Part shown: piece after piece, positions 9,601 to 18,434 of the stretch | Position numbering within the stretch: position 1 is the stretch's first letter | How the letters are laid out: the number at the start of each line of letters is the position of its first letter | NCBI RefSeq assembly: GCF_001610895.1 | Contig: NZ_CP011273.1 | Location: 372,001-436,000, forward strand | Direction: 5' to 3' | Length of the DNA: 64,000 bases | Source: Planctomyces sp. SH-PL62 | GTDB taxonomy: Bacteria > Planctomycetota > Planctomycetia > Isosphaerales > Isosphaeraceae | The notes under the pieces: model-generated | Told to the model about the DNA's origin: nothing | Seen by the model: only the letters and a program-made list of their open reading frames with translations | Database searches by the model: none | Position numbers and translations under genes: made by a program

Positions 9601-10204
9601 GACCCAGGGCGCTGCAGAACCGCCTGACGTCCGGCGCGTCGAAGATGCGCATCCCGAACGCCACCAGGGCGAGGCCCGCCACCAGGAGGGCCCCCGTCTT
9701 CAAGAGCTGGAACGCCATCCCCAGGAACCAGACCCCGAGGCCCCAGAGCCAGCCGGGGACCGTCTTGGAGGTCAACGGCACCTTGCCGAGCCACTCGTCC
9801 CCCGACTTCAGCATGGCCGTCGCCAGGTGACCGGCCGCGTAGCTCCCCCCCGAGACGCTGGAGACGTAGTCGATGTATTCGAGATGGCTGTGGTCGCCGG
9901 CCACCTCCCCCGTCGACTTCAGCGGCTCGGACGGCGGCGCGTACGCGAGGCGGTCCAACCCCTCCAGCAGGCCGAGATTGAAGCACGCCGATCGCACTCC
10001 CCCGCCCGACAGGCTCAACCCCGTCAGTTGCGTGTCCGTCTTCTCAAAACCAAGCCCCGCCTCCTCCCTGCGCTCGTGAATCTCGATCGCTTCCGCCCGC
10101 CTCAGGTCGCGCAGCTTGATCGTCCCGACAGGGATCGGATAAGGCGGTCCGACCGGGTCGGCGGCGTTGGTCCGCGGTCGATCCTGGGGCGTGGGGGTGG
10201 GCAT
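6623..10204 (-). CDS. Patatin-like phospholipase fused to a large membrane region
   Basis: A 1193-residue protein. The N-terminal part carries the oxyanion-hole motif SGGGVR (66-71) and the nucleophile elbow SVSGG (Ser118). The dyad Asp is in LTDGAHVENLG near residue 905, so the catalytic fold is split by roughly 780 residues. The insertion contains several hydrophobic stretches (about 140-480 and near 690) and a soluble region. This suggests a membrane-embedded lipid acyl hydrolase with an inserted transmembrane module. The ATG at 10204 is preceded by GCGAGGCG. Long open frames on the opposite strand are GC-rich shadows. Convergent with the exchanger gene. The substrate and role are unknown; lipid turnover is inference. 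Confidence 0.88.
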   Translation of the reverse strand: MPTPTPQDRPRTNAADPVGPPYPIPVGTIKLRDLRRAEAIEIHERREEAGLGFEKTDTQLTGLSLSGGGVRSACFNLGLLEGLDRLAYAPPSEPLKSTGEVAGDHSHLEYIDYVSSVSGGSYAAGHLATAMLKSGDEWLGKVPLTSKTVPGWLWGLGVWFLGMAFQLLKTGALLVAGLALVAFGMRIFDAPDVRRFCSALGLNSDLSRGFAPFWLALWVFVVGYWFDTTRPGRWRGLVLFIWFGGSVLLIGGYSVTVWFCGGEYPVDKATLPFRVHAGFLAALVVPVFVFGLIALAVRLTRWCAIKAGRPPKPALDKPERDEPLGGSHARWLGLRAGLLIPLLTALSCFAALISTGDLEIGFGSEADLATTAAVAEADRWYNRLGDQLYAAACVALGVASVGLIFPRDLFRSVRQVEEASARREPVGGGSRSWGWEPVFRVVIFLCSYGFVLLVVFVIFSTMARENISGYIDWREFLPDAAMHPTDFRNSTAAWDQIARDADVDEPDSKSPWRELARRLMEARTAAGHRLEDEQVLNAKIGAQESLSGIVRLVGPLVGLSAPAPWREDWREDRQDVTPSAAQLYDLLSTLHWKDSKLALAIADSVLSEPELHLLVPTGAAPPEARESLDGARKYRELDELYRRRAVALASLPEAARSRPAIQAAIRSNNRLALNLYLGSLMRDRRDRVAFASVVWTEDQWTRIRIFVVAGILWLLCCAVDVNSFALHKFYRGHVIDCWVPTGDVENKRWLYQTGRKYRGWRPPGGPPAPDPSRRAPFLLINATQEGNRSLGDEPDLPGHIFTFSPIASGSGSTGHWVRNGRREPFSRRNHLDIGNIVATSGAFLAPGTIANPALSALLHLLNVQTGYWAHKPNEYENRSPIESFKFHASQSLGVDCDGDSRFMLTDGAHVENLGLYVLLQRRCSLILVSDCGQEERGTPAERRFDALIQVLQQAGVDGVQVGPFLNSHAYREWLKDGSIADCGGPQKDCERSRAVGLDLVLPYDSRPDPSEGGEDKAKRKRQWRWRRSTLPPEAARGNGDGGAAPDQTDDKERLGRIAQEHYVFAQIIYPGGEKGLLAYLRPTLTGDEGDGLLLASRSSDFPDDDPVDQFYTPARMSLYRLLGRHIATELMHDPVMRVALRQAVDGEVVDGLPAQDAPGCCDCRDGHEGPTCRWRHSRAFRRTAPNGKAVQQG

Positions 10205-10287
10205 GGCTTCGCCTCGCTCGGTGCCGGGCCTGCGCTGGGTCGTTGGGGGGGGGCGACGAATCGCCTCGAGGGGCTCGCTCCTTATCC

Positions 10288-10318
10288 TTATAACGCAGTC
10301 TGGCTTATTGTCTTACAA
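10288..10318 (-). promoter_or_regulatory. Possible promoter of the patatin gene
   Basis: On the minus strand TTGTAA (10318-10313) and TTATAA (10293-10288) are separated by 19 nt in a local AT-rich patch about 85 nt ahead of the patatin-gene start. The spacing is longer than optimal, so this is tentative. The rest of the 320-nt gap between patatin and the histidine kinase shows nothing else I recognise. Confidence 0.35.
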
Positions 10319-10525
10319 AAGATGGCCGATGGCGGTTCGATTTGTGCTGAACGATTGGTTCCGCTGCGCAGCTCGCGAGGTCCCGCAGCCTGGCGGCGCC
10401 TTTCAGGGCCGGTCCCGGGGCGTGCGAGGGCACGGAATCCCAACGCGGGATCGAAGGGGCGTTCCGATCCGGAATGCGGCTGCGTGGCGACGGCGACGGC
10501 ACCGGGGCGGCGGCGCGACCGTCGG

Positions 10526-13500
10526 TCAGGCGCGGGGGGGCGGGTCGGCGAGGAGGCTTTCGAGTTCGGAGAGGTCGACGGGCTTGACGAGGTGGGCGTC
10601 GCAGCCGGCCTGGCGGGAGAGGGCGCGGTCGGCGGGTTGGCCCCAGCCGGTGAGGGCGACGACGAGGATGTCTCGGCCCCAGGGGGCCTCGCGGATGCGG
10701 CGGGTGGCGTCGTAGCCGTTGAGCCGGGGCATGCCCACGTCCATCAGGATCACGTCCGGGCGGAAGTCGTCGGCGGCGGCGACGGCCTCGACGCCGTCGT
10801 GGGCCGTGCGGACCTCGCAGCCCAGGATCCGGAGGATCTCGGCCATCGAGAGGGCCGAGTCGCGGCTGTCGTCGACGACCAGGATCCGCCTCGGGACGAC
10901 GGCGGTCGCGGCGGTCGCGGCGGGGTCGGCCGTCGGGTCGGGCTCGGGCTCGGGTGAGACGGGGAGCCGGACGGTGAAGGTGCTCCCCAGGCCGGGGCCG
11001 TCGCTGGCGGCGTCGACCGAGCCGCCGTGCATCTCGACCAGGCCCTTGACCAGCGCCAGGCCGATCCCGAGCCCGCCGGCGATGCGATCGTCGCCGCGGT
11101 CCACCTGGGAGAACATGTCGAACAGCCTGGGGAGGGCGTCGGCCGGAATCCCGAGGCCGTCGTCGCGCACCGCGACCACCACTTGGCCGGCCTCGCGATG
11201 GGCCGAGAGCCGGATCCGGCCGCCGGGGGGCGTGTACTTGGCGGAGTTGGTCAGCAGGTTGCTGAAGACCTGGGCCAGCCGGGTCAGGTCGGCGTCCAGC
11301 CGGATCGGCTCGACGGGGAGGGCGACGGTCAGCTCGTGGCCGGCGGCCTCGATCGTGGGCCGGGCGGTCTCCACGGCGGTGGCGACGACCTCGTCGAGCG
11401 ACACCCGGGCCCGCCTCAGTTCCAGCTTGCTCTGGTTGATCCGCGAGACGTCCAGCAGGTCGTCGATCAGGCGGACCATGTGGCCGAGCTGGCGGCCCAT
11501 CATGTCTCGCGCCCAGGCCAGCGGGGCGGGGACCTCGGCCTGCCGCATCAGTTGCAGGCCGTTGCGCAGCGGGGCCAGGGGGTTGCGCAGCTCGTGGGCC
11601 AGGAGGGCGAGGAACTCGACCTTGCGGCGGTCCTCCTCGCGAAGTTCGGCGTAGAGCCGGGCGTTCTCGATGGCCACCGAGGCGACGTGGGCGAGCTGGA
11701 CGAGGACCGCCTCGTCGGACTCGGTGAACTCCCCCTCGGACTTCTCGCCGAGTTCCAGGCGGCCGAGGATCCGGCCGTCGCGGCCGACGAACGGCACGTC
11801 GAGCCGTCCAACCCGTGGGCGACGCTCCCCGCCCCCGCCGGCGGCCGCCCCGTCGTGCGTCAGGCTGGTGACGGCCAGCTCGGCCCCCACGACGCGTCGG
11901 GCCTCGTCGGCGACGGCCTGGATGACGCCGTCGAGCGAGCCGGCGGCGTGGATGGCCAGCGCGGCGTCGGCCATCCGCCGGAGCAGTCGGGTGCGCTCGC
12001 GCTCGCGCTCGAGCAGGTGGGCGAGCCGGTCCGCGTCCCGCTTCCGGTCGGTGGCGTCGACGGTCACGCCGTCGAACCGGATCGGCGAGCCGTCGGGGCC
12101 GTAGGAGGCGCCCCCCAGGGCCCGGATCCACTTCACCGCCCCGGTGGCCGGGTCGACCGTCCGGTAGTCGACGTCGTAGGGGGTGCGGGTCTGGATCGCG
12201 GCCTCGATCGCGCGTCGGGTCGGCTCGCGGTCCTCGGGGTGGAGGCGGTCGTAGAACGTCTGGATCGTCACGCGGGCGTCGGGCGGCAGGTGGAAGTGCT
12301 CCTTGACGCGGGGGTCCCAGTCCAGCTCGTCGAACGGCAGGTCGGAGTACCAGAAGCCGACGCCGGAGAGGCGTACGGCGTACTCCACCCGCGCCCGGCT
12401 CTCGACCAGCGCCCGCGCGGCCTGGACGCGCTCGGTCACGTCGCGCGAGACGGCCAGTTGGTGGAATCCGCCCCCCTGGGCCGGCATCGGCACGGCCGAG
12501 GTCTCCATGTGGCGGCGGGTGCCGAGGCGGCCGACGAGCTCGAACTCCAGCGTCCCCGGCACGCCCCGGCAGACCCGCTCGTTGAAGGCGATGAAGGCGT
12601 CGCGGTGCTCCGGGGCGATCGCCGGATAGACGATGTGGCCGATCGCCGACTCCGCGTCGGCCTCCAGCATCGCCAGGCCGGCGTTGTTCATCTGGAGCAG
12701 TCGGCCCTCGGCGTCGACGAGCTTCACGCACTCGGGCGTGGTCTCGACGATCGCCCGGTATCGCGCCTCGCTGGCGCGGAGGCCACGCGCGATCCTCGCC
12801 CGCTCCAGGGTCTCCCAGCAGCGGTCGACGACCGTGCGCAGCAGCGTGACTTCCTCGTCGGCCCAGCGGCGGGGGCTCGCCTGGTGGACGGCCATCACGG
12901 CGATCAGCCGCCCCTTCTTGTGCAACGGGACGTAGATCGCCGCCCGGATCCGCGCCGTCCGGTACGCCTCGCGGCTGTCGCGGGTGGCGGGGTCGACCTC
13001 GGAGTCCTCAACCACGAACGGCTCGTTGGCCCGCATCCGCCGCCCCAGTTCGACCCCGAGGCCGTCCAGCGGACGGCGGCCGACGAGGCTGGGGACGCCC
13101 CGGACGAAGTCGCCGAGGACGTCGAGGATCGAGTCGTCCTCCACCTCGGCGTAGACGGAGCGGTCGGCGTCCAGGTGCTCGGTCAGGAGCCGCGCCGCGA
13201 CCTCCAGGATCGCGTCCGGATCGGTCGACTCCTGCGACGCCTCCGCCAGCTCGACGAGGAATCGGAGCCGCCCCTCGCTCGCCCGCAAGGCCCGCTCGGC
13301 GGCCCTGGCGGCCGACACGTCGCGGGCGATCTTCGACGCCCCCACCACCCGGCCCTCGTCGTCGCGCATCGGCGACATCGTCGCCGAGATCTCGACGGTG
13401 CGGCCGTCCTTCCGCATCCGCACGGTCTCGAACGGCTCGACCCGCTCGCCCCGCCGCAGGCGCTCCAGGATCCGTTCCTCCTCGTCCAGCCGGTCGGGCG

Positions 13501-14146
13501 GGATGATCAGCGACGCCAGCGTCCGCCCGACCGCCTCCTCCCGCGTCCAGCCGAACAGCCGCTCGGCCCCGCCGTTCCACGACTGCACGACGCCGTCGAG
13601 GTCCTTGCTCACGATCGCGTCGTCCGACGACTCCACGATCGCCGCCAGCCGCGTCTGCGCCTCGTGGGCCCGATTTCGGTCGGTCACGTCGCGGAAGACC
13701 AGCACCGCACCCATCGCCGAGCCGTCGGCGGCGAACATCGGCGCGGCGCTGTCGTCGATCGGCCGCTCGGAGCCGTCCCGGGCGATCAGGATCGTATGGT
13801 TCGCCAGGCCCACGACGATCCCCTCGCGAAGCGCCCTGAGCGCCGGGTTCTCGACCTCCTCACGGGTGTACTGGTTGACGATCCGGAAGATCTCGGTCAG
13901 GGGCCGGCCCTCGGCCTCGGCGGCCGTCCAGCCGGTCATCACCTCGGCGATCCGGTTGAGGAACGTCACCCGACCCTGGGCGTCGGTACTGACCACCCCG
14001 TCGCCGATGCTCGCCAGCGTGATCCGCAGCCGCTCGCGCTCCGCCGTGAGCGCCTCCTCGGCTTGGTCCCTCGCCTTCAACTCGCCCCGCACGTCGCTCA
14101 GGGCCCTGGAAAGCCCTCCCGCCGCGTCGTCTCCGGCCGTCGTCAT
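10526..14146 (-). CDS. Multi-PAS/GAF hybrid sensor histidine kinase with receiver domain
   Basis: A 1206-residue cytoplasmic-type sensor kinase without obvious membrane segments. In order there are a PAS domain starting near LRITLASIGDGVVSTDAQG, a second PAS (IVESSDDAIVSKDLDG), a GAF, two further PAS domains (including a PAS with the LHPEDRE motif), another GAF ending AHVASVAIENARLYAELREE, the HisKA H-box FLALLAHELRNPLAPLRNGL (His about 850), HATPase with N and G boxes (SNLLTNSAKYTPPGG, GGLGIGLALVKGL), and a C-terminal receiver with phospho-acceptor Asp about 1135 in ILMDVGMP. The ATG at 14146 follows a GGAGGGT ribosome-binding site; in-frame sequence upstream is low-quality leader. Signal and partner are unknown. 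Confidence 0.93.
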   Translation of the reverse strand: MTTAGDDAAGGLSRALSDVRGELKARDQAEEALTAERERLRITLASIGDGVVSTDAQGRVTFLNRIAEVMTGWTAAEAEGRPLTEIFRIVNQYTREEVENPALRALREGIVVGLANHTILIARDGSERPIDDSAAPMFAADGSAMGAVLVFRDVTDRNRAHEAQTRLAAIVESSDDAIVSKDLDGVVQSWNGGAERLFGWTREEAVGRTLASLIIPPDRLDEEERILERLRRGERVEPFETVRMRKDGRTVEISATMSPMRDDEGRVVGASKIARDVSAARAAERALRASEGRLRFLVELAEASQESTDPDAILEVAARLLTEHLDADRSVYAEVEDDSILDVLGDFVRGVPSLVGRRPLDGLGVELGRRMRANEPFVVEDSEVDPATRDSREAYRTARIRAAIYVPLHKKGRLIAVMAVHQASPRRWADEEVTLLRTVVDRCWETLERARIARGLRASEARYRAIVETTPECVKLVDAEGRLLQMNNAGLAMLEADAESAIGHIVYPAIAPEHRDAFIAFNERVCRGVPGTLEFELVGRLGTRRHMETSAVPMPAQGGGFHQLAVSRDVTERVQAARALVESRARVEYAVRLSGVGFWYSDLPFDELDWDPRVKEHFHLPPDARVTIQTFYDRLHPEDREPTRRAIEAAIQTRTPYDVDYRTVDPATGAVKWIRALGGASYGPDGSPIRFDGVTVDATDRKRDADRLAHLLERERERTRLLRRMADAALAIHAAGSLDGVIQAVADEARRVVGAELAVTSLTHDGAAAGGGGERRPRVGRLDVPFVGRDGRILGRLELGEKSEGEFTESDEAVLVQLAHVASVAIENARLYAELREEDRRKVEFLALLAHELRNPLAPLRNGLQLMRQAEVPAPLAWARDMMGRQLGHMVRLIDDLLDVSRINQSKLELRRARVSLDEVVATAVETARPTIEAAGHELTVALPVEPIRLDADLTRLAQVFSNLLTNSAKYTPPGGRIRLSAHREAGQVVVAVRDDGLGIPADALPRLFDMFSQVDRGDDRIAGGLGIGLALVKGLVEMHGGSVDAASDGPGLGSTFTVRLPVSPEPEPDPTADPAATAATAVVPRRILVVDDSRDSALSMAEILRILGCEVRTAHDGVEAVAAADDFRPDVILMDVGMPRLNGYDATRRIREAPWGRDILVVALTGWGQPADRALSRQAGCDAHLVKPVDLSELESLLADPPPRA

Positions 14147-14350
14147 CGAGACCCTCCACCCTAGCCAAGCCGAGCCGGACGACGAAAGCCCTCGATCCCC
14201 ACCCGCGGCCCCGAATTCTCTCCTACGTGTAAGTATAGCCATCCCTTCCCCAGTCGTACAAACCGACCGGGTCCGCTTTCCGTGCGATGTCGCTCCACGG
14301 GGCGATGTCGACGAAACGCGACGAGACTCCTTACGGAACACCACTTCAAG

Positions 14351-14404
14351 GGGGTGGGGAGACTGCGATCGGGGTGCCACGGGTTCTCCGAATCCGTGGA
14401 TCGG
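14351..14404 (+). repeat. Dispersed repeat family B, copy 1
   Basis: The string gggtggggagac, then gcgatcggggtgccacgggt and tctccgaa, recurs at 50208-50263 with few differences. This copy has the left arm of an inverted repeat (gtgccacgg) and a decayed right arm (ccgtgga). It lies in the 450-nt gap between the histidine kinase and the PEP-CTERM gene, where I otherwise see no gene. Confidence 0.7.
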
Positions 14405-14596
14405 CGTCGGGCCGGTCCCGAGCCTGCGCGACCTGTTCCCGCCCCGCTCCTCGCCCGCCCCCTGCCCTGATCGAGCCCGACACTTCGCCATACATTGACC
14501 GAGCGCCGCCGATCGACTAGAGTCGCCGAGGCCCGATGGCTGCGCCGGGCTCGCCGCCGCCTCGCATCATGATCGGCTCGCATCAAGGAGGATGGG

Positions 14597-15325
14597 ATGT
14601 CGCCGAACCGCCGCCCCGTATGCGCGTGGACCCTGTCGGCCCTTGCTCTCGCCCTGGCCGTCGGGGGCGACGCATTCGCCTCGCCGATCGACTCGGCCGC
14701 GCCCGAAGGGCCGCGACACGAATTCTCCTACAGCACGACCGCCCGGCTCGACGATTTCGGGCCGTGGCCGCTCCCCGGCCTCACGTTTCAGGGGGTGCAG
14801 GGCCGGACCGTCCAGTCCGCCTCGCCATTCCCGGCCGCTTCCTTCCCCGACGCGCTGCCCGAAGGCTCGACCGTCGACTTCCCGCTCGGCCGCCTGGTGA
14901 TCGACGCCGCCCCGCAGGGGATCACGGAAGGGAGCGGGACGTTCCGGATCGAGGTCCGCGTCGAGGCCGTCGACGGCGTCCGCCTCGCCGACCCGCTGCT
15001 CGCGACGATCCAGGGCTTCGCCTCGGTCGTCCTTCGCGCCGACGGCGAGCCCATGCTGCGCTACGGGGTCGTCGGCTACGAGGTCCACCCCCCCTACACC
15101 CCTCCGCTTCCGACCGCCGGCCATTTCGCCCACGACGAGCTGAGCCACAGCCTCCTCGTCCCCGACCTCCATCACGAATTCGCGGCCTCCCCCGGGTCCT
15201 CCTTCTCGCTCGACGCCCGCCTCCTCAGCGCCCGGATCTATCACAATCCCGAGCCCGCCGCCTGGCTCGTCTTCGCCGCCGCCATCACCCTCGCCGGCGC
15301 CCGCCTGCGCCGAAATCCCGCCTGA
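14597..15325 (+). CDS. Secreted PEP-CTERM protein of unknown function
   Basis: A 242-residue protein with an N-terminal signal peptide (WTLSALALALAVGGDAFA, cleavage after about 29). The C-terminus NPEPAAWLVFAAAITLAGAR followed by LRRNPA has the Pro-Glu-Pro motif, hydrophobic segment and basic tail of PEP-CTERM sorting signals, which are processed by exosortase. The middle part is beta-rich and has no family I recognise. The ATG follows a strong aaggagga site. The protein is expected at the outer surface or in extracellular matrix. No exosortase gene is in the window. Confidence 0.82.
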   Translation: MSPNRRPVCAWTLSALALALAVGGDAFASPIDSAAPEGPRHEFSYSTTARLDDFGPWPLPGLTFQGVQGRTVQSASPFPAASFPDALPEGSTVDFPLGRLVIDAAPQGITEGSGTFRIEVRVEAVDGVRLADPLLATIQGFASVVLRADGEPMLRYGVVGYEVHPPYTPPLPTAGHFAHDELSHSLLVPDLHHEFAASPGSSFSLDARLLSARIYHNPEPAAWLVFAAAITLAGARLRRNPA

Positions 15326-15344
15326 ACCGCGGCCGTCGCGTTGC

Positions 15345-15446
15345 GATCATGCCCTCACCCTTGGTGGGAGAAGACGGCCGAAGTCCGGATGATGGTCCCC
15401 CTCGCCCGGCGTTCGGCCTACTTCTGCCATCAGGGGGGGAGGGATG
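15345..15446. repeat. Dispersed palindromic repeat family A, copy 1
   Basis: This copy reads gatcatgccctcacccttgg then tgggagaaga, then cggatgatggtccccctc and a complementary arm ccatcagggggggag. Related copies lie near 25821, 33690, 38348 and 57376. It sits in the gap between the PEP-CTERM gene and mdh. Confidence 0.65.
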
Positions 15447-15605
15447 ACGTCGCCGGCTTCCGGCTTCGTCGACGGCCGACGGAATCGCGCATGCCGGGGC
15501 GCATTCGGGCGCATGGTCAAGGTAAGGGACGCTGCGCGGCGTCGCTCCTGGGCAATCCGATGTACACCGGAAGATCGGCCGAATGCGGGGGTGAAGGAAG
15601 TGCGC

Positions 15606-15702
15606 GAACGAAGCCAATTGAAAACGGGACAAGTCCTTGAAAATAAAGGACTTGCCCCGGAAATCGCGATTGGCTTCGCTCGTGGAGCGAAGCCAATTTT
15701 CG
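15606..15702. repeat. Dispersed repeat family C with two perfect hairpins
   Basis: The motif gaagccaatt occurs at both ends of this segment, in direct form near 15610 and 15690 and inverted near 15670. The pair at 15669-15681 and 15685-15697 forms a perfect 13-bp stem (attggcttcgctc) with a gtg loop followed by TTTT. Inside it lies another hairpin, caagtcctt / aaggacttg at 15630-15654. Located 20-110 nt beyond the end of mdh on the opposite reading side; it could act as a terminator, but sequence relatives near 51271 suggest a mobile repeat. Confidence 0.65.
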
Positions 15703-15719
15703 GTTTGATTCGCGGATCG

Positions 15720-16715
15720 TCAGAGGGCGGGGCCGAGGAGGTCCTTGACGGCGTCGCGTTCGGAGATGAGTTCGGCGGCGGAGGCGTCGAGGCGCTTCCG
15801 GGCGTCGTCGTCGATGGCGACGTCGGGGACGATGGACCAGGCGCCCTCGCCCTTGGACTGGAGCGGGAAGCTGTAGATCAGGCCCGAGGGGATGCCGTAG
15901 CTGCCGTCGGAGACGACGGCGGTGCTGAACCACTCGTCGGTCGGGGTGGGGTGGTAGAGGTTGGCGACGGTGTCGATGGCGGCGTTGGCGGCCGAGGCGG
16001 CCGAGGAGGCGCCGCGGGCCTTGATGACGGCCCCGCCCCGCTTGGCGACGGTGGGGATGAAGGTGTCGGTGAACCAGGCGTCGTCGCGGATGACCTTCGG
16101 AGCCGGCACGCCGGCGATCTCGGCGTTCTTGTAGTCCGGGTACTGGGTGTCGCTATGGTTGCCCCAGATGGTCACCTTCTTGACCGAGGAGACCGGCACG
16201 CCGGCCTTGCGGGCGATCTGCGCGGTGGCCCGGTTCTGGTCGAGCATGGTCATCGCGAACCAGCGATCGGCGGCGACCTTGGGGGCGTGCGACTTGGCGA
16301 TCAGGCAGTTGGTGTTGCACGGGTTGGCCACGGTCACGACCCGGACGTTCGGCCCGGCGACCTCGTTGACCGCCTTGCCCATGCCGGTGAAGATCGGTCC
16401 GTTGGCCCGGATCAGGTCGGCCCGGGTCATGCCGTCCTTGCGCGGCAGGCCCCCCACCAGGATCACCCAGTCGGCGTCGGCGAAGGCGACCTCGGCCTTG
16501 TCCGAGGCCTTGACGTCGGTCAGCAGCGGGAAGGCGCAGTCCTCCAGCTCCATGATCGTCCCGTTCAGCGACGGCAGGGCCGGCGTGATTTCCAGGAGCT
16601 GCAGCGCGACCGGGCGGTCGGCGCCGAACAGGGCGCCCGACGCGATCCGGAACAGCAAGGCGTATCCGATCTGGCCGCCGGCCCCGGTGATCGCGACGCG
16701 GATGGGAGTGGACAT
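15720..16715 (-). CDS. mdh: Malate dehydrogenase
   Basis: A 331-residue NAD-dependent malate dehydrogenase of the TCA cycle. The Rossmann glycine motif TGAGGQIG is at 10-17. Substrate-binding arginines lie in [14 protein letters not shown] (Arg92, Arg98), with Asn131 in VANPCNTN. The catalytic pair is Asp159 (LDQNRA) and His187 (WGNHSD). The sequence belongs to the cytosolic-type MDH group with [13 protein letters not shown] start preceded by GGAG. It stands alone, with repeat copies on its 3' side. Confidence 0.95.
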   Translation of the reverse strand: MSTPIRVAITGAGGQIGYALLFRIASGALFGADRPVALQLLEITPALPSLNGTIMELEDCAFPLLTDVKASDKAEVAFADADWVILVGGLPRKDGMTRADLIRANGPIFTGMGKAVNEVAGPNVRVVTVANPCNTNCLIAKSHAPKVAADRWFAMTMLDQNRATAQIARKAGVPVSSVKKVTIWGNHSDTQYPDYKNAEIAGVPAPKVIRDDAWFTDTFIPTVAKRGGAVIKARGASSAASAANAAIDTVANLYHPTPTDEWFSTAVVSDGSYGIPSGLIYSFPLQSKGEGAWSIVPDVAIDDDARKRLDASAAELISERDAVKDLLGPAL

Positions 16716-16805
16716 CTTGAAAGGTTCTCCAAAATCATCGAGTAAAGAGACGTTTAGGATTGATACGTGTCTAGGTGTTTCGGCGATCCGGGCTCGCGCT
16801 CGCGT

Positions 16806-18287
16806 TCAGGGGCCGGGGGCGGCCTCGGCGCGGGGGGCGGCGGGCCTCGGCGCCGCGGCGCGGAGGTTGCCCAGCATCAGGGCCGACTCGCGCGGCAGGT
16901 GGCGGGCCCCGCAGGCCAGCACGAAGCACGCGGCCAGGAGGGTGGGCGCCGCCGCCAGCAGCGCGGCGGACAGGTTCTCCGGGGGACGCCCGCCCATCAC
17001 TCGGGGGACGGCCCCCATCGCCGCCAGCGCCCGGCCGAACGGGGTGGCCATGGCGTCGGCCTGTCCGAAGACCTCGGCGGCCCAGGCCATCAGCCGGGGC
17101 GACCAGGCCTCCCCCAGCAGGTGCGAGACCGCCAGAGCCGAGCCGCAGGCCACCCCGCGGAGGTTCGGCGCGGCGACCGACGCCAGGATGGCGTAGCAAG
17201 GGCCGATCGTGGCGAACAGCAGGGCGATCGTCGCGAACAGCACCGCGAACTGCCAGGTCCGGCCCGGCCCCAGGACCATCACCAGCCAGAGCGGCGCCGC
17301 CGCCATCGCCGCCGTCGCCGCGACCAGGAAGTCGGCCCGAGGATCGGTTCGCCCCCAACGGTCGGCCAGCCAGCCGCCCGCCAGCAGGCCCACGGCGGCC
17401 GCCGCCGGCGGCAGCGTGGCCGTCACCAGCGCCGCCTGGGGCTCCGACAGATTGCGCACCCCCACCAGGAACGTCGGCAGCCAGGCGAACAGCCCGCCGA
17501 TCGCGAACCCGGTGAACGTCAGGCCGAAGACCGAGTAGGTGAACGACGAGTTGACCATCAGGTCCACGTAGTCCGCCCCGCTCGCCCCCAGCGCCTCATG
17601 CCGGCGAAGCAGCGGGACGGGCACCCCCTCGCTGACCCCGCGCACCGGGTCGGGGAGGGTCAGGCTGGCCATCGCCAGGATCAGGGCCGGCGCCCCGGCG
17701 ATCAGAAACGCCGTGTGCCAGGTGGTGAGGTCGGCCAGGACCGGACCGAGCCCCAACGCGGCGGCCGCGCCGACGGGACCGGCCAGGAAGTAGATCGCCA
17801 GCACCCGGGCCCGGACCGTCCGGGGGAACAGGTCCATCAGCATCGTCAGGGCGACGACGCTGAACGTGGCCGTGCCGATCCCCACCAGGGCCCTCGCCCG
17901 CTGGAGCGGTTCGAACGAGCCCGCCAGCCCCGTGCCGACGCTCGCCAGCCCGAAGACGGCGATCCCCAGCGCCAGCAGGCGGGGGCGTCGGATGCGGTCG
18001 GCGAAGTAGCCCAGGGTCGGGGCCACGAGCGCCGCGGCGACCAGCGGCAGGGTCTCCAGGCGATCGGCCTGGTCTTCCCAGAGGTCCAGCTCGCGGCCCA
18101 GGGGGAGGAGCAAGGCAGTGAACAGCCAGCGGTCGACCGAGGCCAGGACATGGGCCAGGAAGAGAAATCCGAGCATGGCCCACGCCCACCACGGGGCCGA
18201 TCGGGGGTCGGGCAGGCTCGCGAAACGGTCGGGTCGCGACGGCGACGGTTCCCCCTCCGCGGTCGACTCGTTGCTCGGCTGGCTCAC
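16806..18287 (-). CDS. MFS transporter (spinster-like)
   Basis: A 493-residue protein with about twelve hydrophobic segments. The first helix region LGFLFLAHVLASVDRWLFTA is followed by the A-motif region GYFADRIRRPRLLALG between helices 2 and 3, and the equivalent in the second half, GGWLADRWGRTDPRAD. These are standard major facilitator features. Ser/Pro-rich N-terminal and Ala/Pro-rich C-terminal tails are probably cytoplasmic. The start is GTG at 18287. The substrate cannot be assigned; sequence style resembles spinster-type carriers. It follows the HEAT/cytochrome gene on the same strand with a gap of about 150 nt to that gene's end, in the order cytochrome then MFS. Confidence 0.85.
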   Translation of the reverse strand: MSQPSNESTAEGEPSPSRPDRFASLPDPRSAPWWAWAMLGFLFLAHVLASVDRWLFTALLLPLGRELDLWEDQADRLETLPLVAAALVAPTLGYFADRIRRPRLLALGIAVFGLASVGTGLAGSFEPLQRARALVGIGTATFSVVALTMLMDLFPRTVRARVLAIYFLAGPVGAAAALGLGPVLADLTTWHTAFLIAGAPALILAMASLTLPDPVRGVSEGVPVPLLRRHEALGASGADYVDLMVNSSFTYSVFGLTFTGFAIGGLFAWLPTFLVGVRNLSEPQAALVTATLPPAAAAVGLLAGGWLADRWGRTDPRADFLVAATAAMAAAPLWLVMVLGPGRTWQFAVLFATIALLFATIGPCYAILASVAAPNLRGVACGSALAVSHLLGEAWSPRLMAWAAEVFGQADAMATPFGRALAAMGAVPRVMGGRPPENLSAALLAAAPTLLAACFVLACGARHLPRESALMLGNLRAAAPRPAAPRAEAAPGP

Positions 18288-18434
18288 GGACGTGGCTCTC
18301 CGCTTCGGTCGTCCCCTGGTCGCTTTGAGCCAGAGTTCAGGCGTCGATCGTACGCCAGCGCCGGTGCGGCGTCCAGGGGGCTGGGGCCGCCGCCCGCCCC
18401 CTGGAGGTGAGGAACGAAGGCGGCGGCCCTCCCG

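Noticed and set aside
7022-10957. Very long open frame on the plus strand opposite the patatin gene
   Set aside because: Composition is Arg/Gly/Pro/Asp-rich without any motif, and it mirrors a real gene with clear catalytic motifs. High GC makes stop codons rare on both strands.
11027-14164. Open frame of over 1000 codons opposite the hybrid histidine kinase
   Set aside because: No conserved domain; the opposite strand has full PAS, HisKA, HATPase and receiver motifs.
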